From an uncultured Flavobacteriales bacterium (lineage in GTDB: Bacteria; Bacteroidota; Bacteroidia; Flavobacteriales; Crocinitomicaceae): a stretch of 16,250 nucleotides of DNA. Below the pieces are notes generated by a model. It was given only the letters and a program-made list of their open reading frames with translations. It was not told the DNA's origin and searched no databases. Shown here in pieces: positions 13,731 through 16,250 of the stretch. Each line of letters begins with the position of its first letter. Positions within the stretch are counted from its first letter, which is position 1. The stretch spans positions 1 through 16,250 of the forward strand of contig CAMLLB010000071.1 in the NCBI GenBank assembly GCA_946480815.1. Direction: 5' to 3'. Made by a program: the position numbers and the translations under genes.

Positions 13731-13751
13731 AAAGTGTATTTTTTACACTTT
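13731..13751. promoter_or_regulatory. Putative NrtR operator 1 (perfect palindrome)
   Basis: AAAGTGTA-N5-TACACTTT: perfect 8-bp arms around TTTTT, immediately upstream of the -33 element. The core GTGT-N7-ACAC recurs at 13682-13696. It lies in the only promoter region found for the NAD/ADP-ribose operon, so the adjacent NrtR-like protein is the natural candidate to bind it. Confidence 0.7.
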
Positions 13752-13798
13752 TATCAAAAAAATAATTTTGGAATGTTGAATCGGAGACTGATTAAATG

Positions 13799-13828
13799 AA
13801 AAGACTTTACATTTGTGCGAAGTCTTTT
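13799..13828 (-). terminator. Probable intrinsic terminator downstream of the 189-residue protein gene
   Basis: Inverted repeat AAAAGACTT / AAGTCTTTT with 9-bp arms and a 12-nt loop, about 70 bp past the stop at 13898. The stem is A/T-rich and the T run on the minus strand is short (TTTTCATTT), so it may be inefficient. It lies just after copy b of the 3'-end repeat. Confidence 0.6.
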
Positions 13829-13840
13829 TATAATCTGAGT

Positions 13841-13875
13841 GGGGAACGTCAACTTTTTGAAGGAGTATCTTGAAC
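13841..13875 (-). repeat. 3'-end repeat element, copy b
   Basis: On the minus strand: GTTCAAGATACTCC, then AAAAAGTTGA and GTTCCCC, leading to a hairpin (13799-13828). It aligns with copies a and c and lies 22 bp beyond the stop codon at 13898, in the same orientation relative to the upstream gene as the other copies. Confidence 0.6.
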
Positions 13876-13897
13876 TAAGATTAAGTATAATTAGTAA

Positions 13898-14467
13898 TCA
13901 CCAAAGTTTCCACCATTTTCTTATCGGAGTATTTCCTCCAAAACTTCCACCAATTAATTTTCTGTTTTCAACATCATAAATAAACGGGATCCATTCGTCA
14001 GAATTTGAAGTCGGACAATAGGATACTCCATAAACCAAACCATTTTCATCTAAACTAAGATCCTTAATTCCATCATATGAAATACGTTCGGAATGTGAAT
14101 GATTACCAAATTCATCAAGCATCGTCAAATCAGTCTGATCCTGCAAAACATATATTCCTTTTTTCATTTTCAGTATTGCTTCATATCCAACACCAAATAC
14201 AGAAATAGGGACTTGCTGATCAGGATTCATGATATAACAGGTACCCGAGGCAATAATCAATAATTTTGAACTGGATAATTCAATTACAGTTCTGAAATTT
14301 GTCCAACCAGGTTGAAAATTAGCTATCCAGTCTGTACCGTCCGATTTAAAAAATCGGATTACGAATCCTTCTTCATAAAATCCTTCACCACTATGGGAAA
14401 TTGGTATATACATTGGACCGTATGCCGGAAGTGACTTTAAGATTTCAAAAGATGGACCGGTACTCAT
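13898..14467 (-). CDS. Hypothetical protein, beta-rich
   Basis: A 189-residue protein that I do not recognise. There is no signal peptide or transmembrane segment. It consists of alternating short hydrophobic strands and turns (EEGFVIRFFKSDGTDWIANF, KLLIIASGTCYIMNP, GIYVLQDQTDLTMLDEFG, LSLDENGLVYGVSY, IPFIYDVENRKLIGGSFGG), which suggests a beta-propeller-like or other all-beta fold. The repeated strand-turn pattern with DENGLVYG and DVENRKLIGG resembles WD/NHL-like blades but is too divergent to assign. It stands alone: a 222-bp regulatory region separates it from the nrtR operon downstream and a 443-bp gap separates it from rloB upstream. A terminator follows. The start at 14467 is the only reasonable ATG upstream of the conserved-looking part. 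It could be a housekeeping protein of unknown role; nothing ties it to either neighbouring system. Confidence 0.65.
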   Translation of the reverse strand: MSTGPSFEILKSLPAYGPMYIPISHSGEGFYEEGFVIRFFKSDGTDWIANFQPGWTNFRTVIELSSSKLLIIASGTCYIMNPDQQVPISVFGVGYEAILKMKKGIYVLQDQTDLTMLDEFGNHSHSERISYDGIKDLSLDENGLVYGVSYCPTSNSDEWIPFIYDVENRKLIGGSFGGNTPIRKWWKLW

Positions 14468-14561
14468 AGCGGCAAATATCTTAAAAAGAATAGGAATTTA
14501 TGGAAGATTTAAACAATTTACTACAAATCTCATCCACACTCAATCCTCACACTCACACTGA

Positions 14562-14628
14562 AAGAAGAGTCAGCCGCGGCTGACGAAGACTGAGGCTCTG
14601 TCTTGCAAGACAGAAAAGCCGAAGGATA
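14562..14628. repeat. Dispersed repeat, module B (two hairpins), copy 2
   Basis: Two perfect palindromes, GTCAGCCGCGGCTGAC (14569-14584) and TCTGTCTTGCAAGACAGA (14597-14614), joined by GAAGACTGAGGC and followed by CCGAAGGATAG. The linker and tail are nearly identical to copy 1 at 5712-5775. The first palindrome has an unrelated sequence in copy 1 but also forms a hairpin there. The second keeps its outer TCTGTC/GACAGA and changes its centre. Confidence 0.7.
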
Positions 14629-14664
14629 GTACTCAAAAAGTGTGAATGAGTATTGAAGCCAAAA

Positions 14665-14725
14665 AGAAAAAGCGAACTACTACCGTCATTTCTCATCATT
14701 CTCACTCTCCGCTCTCGCTCTGAAA
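14665..14725. repeat. Dispersed repeat, module A, copy 2
   Basis: The first 21 bp are identical to 5661-5681, and the end (CTCGCTCTGAAA) matches 5697-5708; an extra 11 bp of pyrimidine-rich sequence (CTCACTCTCCG type) lies in between. In this copy module A comes after module B on the plus strand, the reverse of copy 1, with the orientation of each module preserved. Confidence 0.7.
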
Positions 14726-14770
14726 GAAAAAGGATGATGACAGAATGAGAAGCAGAAAGAGAATGAAGTC

Positions 14771-14816
14771 AAAAAGAAAAAGGATGACCGCTATCGCTAT
14801 CATCCTTTTTCTTTTT
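14771..14816 (-). terminator. Strong intrinsic terminator downstream of rloB-like gene
   Basis: Perfect 17-bp inverted repeat (14771-14787 with 14800-14816; inner sequence AAAGGATGA / TCATCCTTT) and a 12-nt loop. The A- and T-rich arm ends supply a U tract on either strand, so it can act in both directions. It lies about 95 bp beyond the stop at 14911, after copy c of the 3'-end repeat. Confidence 0.85.
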
Positions 14817-14828
14817 GTGACCTCGAGC

Positions 14829-14865
14829 GGGGAAACTTCTAATTTTTTGTGGGAGGATATTGAAC
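14829..14865 (-). repeat. 3'-end repeat element, copy c
   Basis: On the minus strand: GTTCAATATCCTCC, then AAAAAATTAGAAG and TTTCCCC, then CTCGAGG and TCACAAAAAG into the terminator at 14771-14816. It aligns with copies a (1870-1920) and b (13841-13875), and lies 45 bp beyond the rloB stop. Confidence 0.6.
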
Positions 14866-14910
14866 AAATTCTACGCATGGAAATCTAATGCATATTAGTG
14901 AAAATCAGCT

Positions 14911-15552
14911 TCACTGAAAATGTTCTTTTAATTCTGAGGATAAATAAAACAATTGCATTTCAGATATGGTTTTCATAGATTCTTCATTATTAAATAACCC
15001 AAGTGATTTTGCATTTTCTAGAGCCACTTTTAAATTCGGTCTCAGTTTCAAATAAATATCATTCCCCTGTTTTGTGAAATATTTTTGAGTTTTCTCATAA
15101 TCTTTCAAATACTTCTTCAATTGTTTCTCAGCTGTTACACAATTTTCAAAAGGTTTAGATGTTTTCTCAAAATGCAATAAAAACCAAAATTCAAGACATG
15201 GATTGTTTACTATCGTAATCACATTGGTATATTCCTTTTTTAAAAGAGCATGATATTTAACAAAAGCCTGAATAGGTGACTCAGTTCCAACCTTACTTTC
15301 TTTTGATTCCTTAATAACTGTATCTAAATCAACTATCCAAAAAACTTTTGTATACTCATTTTTAGACAAATCTGTTACCAGATTAAATTGTTCTTCTATA
15401 CTTTTCCTATTTGGGATTTCTGGTTTAATTGTTACACGAAGGTTTCTTTCGTTTCGTTTTAACATTTCCAAATACCAAATTTCAGTATCCCCATCAACAA
15501 CAATTGCTAAAGAAGTTTTTGATCTAAACTTCAGTTCTTTAGATTTTCTCAT
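14911..15552 (-). CDS. rloB: RloB-like protein (Toprim-like putative nuclease)
   Basis: A 213-residue protein from the ATG at 15552. It matches the RloB family: an N-terminal strand with VVDGDTEIWYLEML (18-31, the place of the family's EGxxTE), a second acidic strand FWIVDLDTV (71-79; D75 and D77), and the family segment PCLEFWFLLHFE (118-129). These acidic positions resemble a Toprim arrangement, so a metal-dependent nuclease-like activity is plausible but unproven. The usual leading CEG is changed to VDG here. The gene overlaps the end of the upstream AAA ATPase gene by 14 bp, the usual RloA-RloB pairing; a start at 15576 would add eight hydrophobic residues and overlap further. RloAB pairs were first noted inside type I restriction loci and are suspected defence genes. 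A strong terminator follows. Confidence 0.85.
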   Translation of the reverse strand: MRKSKELKFRSKTSLAIVVDGDTEIWYLEMLKRNERNLRVTIKPEIPNRKSIEEQFNLVTDLSKNEYTKVFWIVDLDTVIKESKESKVGTESPIQAFVKYHALLKKEYTNVITIVNNPCLEFWFLLHFEKTSKPFENCVTAEKQLKKYLKDYEKTQKYFTKQGNDIYLKLRPNLKVALENAKSLGLFNNEESMKTISEMQLFYLSSELKEHFQ

Positions 15553-16250
15553 TATTGAAATCAATAAAATGATCACCCAAATTTGGAGTCCCTCCTAACT
15601 TACCACTTTTATAAGCATTCAGAATATTAGTCGTATTCCTTACTACCGAACTATCAAAATCTGCCAAAGAATATAATTCTGTTGCTGAATTTTCTGATTT
15701 GTCAGCAAACCAGATTGCATCATTTCTAAAAATATCCCGATTATCCAAAATTTCCCTATTATGCGTTGTCGCAATAACTTGTGAGTTCTTTGAATTTAAT
15801 AGAAATGAAATTAAAAAATGTATATATAAATCAGGATGGAGAGAAGCTTCTAATTCATCAATAGGAATTGCTGTAGAACTTTTCGTTAATAAGGCCAACA
15901 AACCAGCAAAACCATAAAACCTTCTAGTCCCATCAGATTCCAAATCTATTGGTAAAGAATATTTCACATCATTAACAGTATGCTCAAATTCAATATTAAC
16001 AGTTGTAATCTTTCCTTTTTCTTCCAATTCACTGAGTTTATTATTCGGAAGACTAAGTTGATTTTTAAAAAGTTCTAGAAAACCATCTGGAATATCTTTT
16101 TCTTCCTCTTCAATAACTATATCTGAAATATTGAGATCTGCCTTTTTCAATATACTAATTACATCAGACTTAGAAATTTCCGCTTCATCAATTTGAGAAG
16201 TGACAAAGCCTTCCAATTTAGTTTGAGTATAAACTAATGGTTTTAGGTAA
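15539..16250 (-). CDS. rloA: RloA-like AAA15-family ATPase, C-terminal part (partial)
   Basis: The last 236 residues of an AAA family ATPase (COG1106/AAA15 type). The reading frame stays open to the right window edge, so the true start and the Walker A motif lie outside. A TTG at 16216 is in frame but is internal: open sequence (YLKPLVYTQTK) precedes it. Visible motifs are the ABC-like signature region SDGTRRFYGFAGLLALL, Walker B with the catalytic glutamate in IPIDELEASLHP, and the switch histidine in VIATTHNREIL. The C-terminal NILNAYKSGKLGGTPNLGDHF is characteristic of ATPases that pair with RloB. Such ATPases resemble the SMC/OLD group and probably form a complex that gates the partner's nuclease-like activity. 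The gene overlaps rloB by 14 bp. Confidence 0.88.
   Translation of the reverse strand, partial: YLKPLVYTQTKLEGFVTSQIDEAEISKSDVISILKKADLNISDIVIEEEEKDIPDGFLELFKNQLSLPNNKLSELEEKGKITTVNIEFEHTVNDVKYSLPIDLESDGTRRFYGFAGLLALLTKSSTAIPIDELEASLHPDLYIHFLISFLLNSKNSQVIATTHNREILDNRDIFRNDAIWFADKSENSATELYSLADFDSSVVRNTTNILNAYKSGKLGGTPNLGDHFIDFNNEKI

Larger units (their letters stand above)
14468..14910. other. 443-bp intergenic region, no gene seen
   Basis: No plausible protein on either strand. It contains, in order from 14562, module B and module A of the dispersed repeat, A/G-rich sequence, a strong terminator hairpin (14771-14816) and copy c of the 3'-end repeat. The remaining 14866-14910 is the immediate 3' end of the rloB transcript, and 14468-14560 should hold the promoter of the 189-residue protein, for which I found no exact TAnnTTTG element. 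Confidence 0.6.

Noticed and set aside
14569..14614. Palindromes as integron attC or phage attachment sites
   Set aside because: There is no integrase, no core-site consensus and no gene-cassette pattern; a second copy with modules in the other order fits a dispersed intergenic repeat.

Overview
The window looks like chromosomal DNA of a low-GC member of Bacteroidota, probably Flavobacteriales. The 864-residue secreted protein ends in a type IX secretion (T9SS type A) sorting domain. Two start sites are preceded by the Bacteroidota -7 promoter element TAnnTTTG, and start codons generally lack strong Shine-Dalgarno sequences. I see no rRNA, tRNA, phage structural gene, transposase or CRISPR array. 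Nearly all genes lie on the minus strand; the only plus-strand gene is an HxlR-type regulator.

Layout. (1) 1-1734: a divergent unit. HxlR regulator (+) faces SDR oxidoreductase, DUF2798 membrane protein and a Tat-signal FAD oxidoreductase that runs off the left edge (-). Two matching inverted repeats 33 bp apart lie between them. (2) 1949-5643: a tightly packed three-gene unit (DUF805-FAD oxidase fusion, SAM methyltransferase, membrane-anchored protein of unknown function). (3) 5939-8533: a large secreted protein with about 13 Asp-box repeats, an SprB-like repeat and a T9SS tail. (4) 8702-13675: the centrepiece, a six-gene operon transcribed leftwards: NrtR-like Nudix regulator, PRPP-synthetase-like kinase, NADAR protein, DUF2263/PARG-type glycohydrolase, nicotinamide phosphoribosyltransferase-like enzyme, macrodomain protein. 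(5) 13898-14467: a hypothetical protein. (6) 14911-16250: a RloB-like protein and the C-terminal part of a RloA-like AAA ATPase, cut by the right edge.

The six-gene operon reads as an ADP-ribose/NAD+ recovery system. Three proteins belong to fold families that release or process ADP-ribose. A kinase-like and a phosphoribosyltransferase-like enzyme can rebuild NAD+ or NMN from nicotinamide and a ribose-pyrophosphate donor. The regulator has a degenerate Nudix box, as in NrtR proteins that sense ADP-ribose. Its promoter (TTG-N18-TACCTTTG) is flanked by two GTGT-N7-ACAC palindromes. The Prs-like plus Nampt-like pair recalls the phage NAD+ reconstitution pathway NARP1, in which proteins annotated this way act on ADP-ribose itself. 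Which chemistry occurs here cannot be decided from sequence alone.

The intergenic regions hold two families of small repeats. One is a 3'-end element found downstream of three minus-strand genes, each time next to a hairpin. The other is a two-module structured repeat present twice, with the modules in opposite order and with stem sequences that change while pairing is kept.
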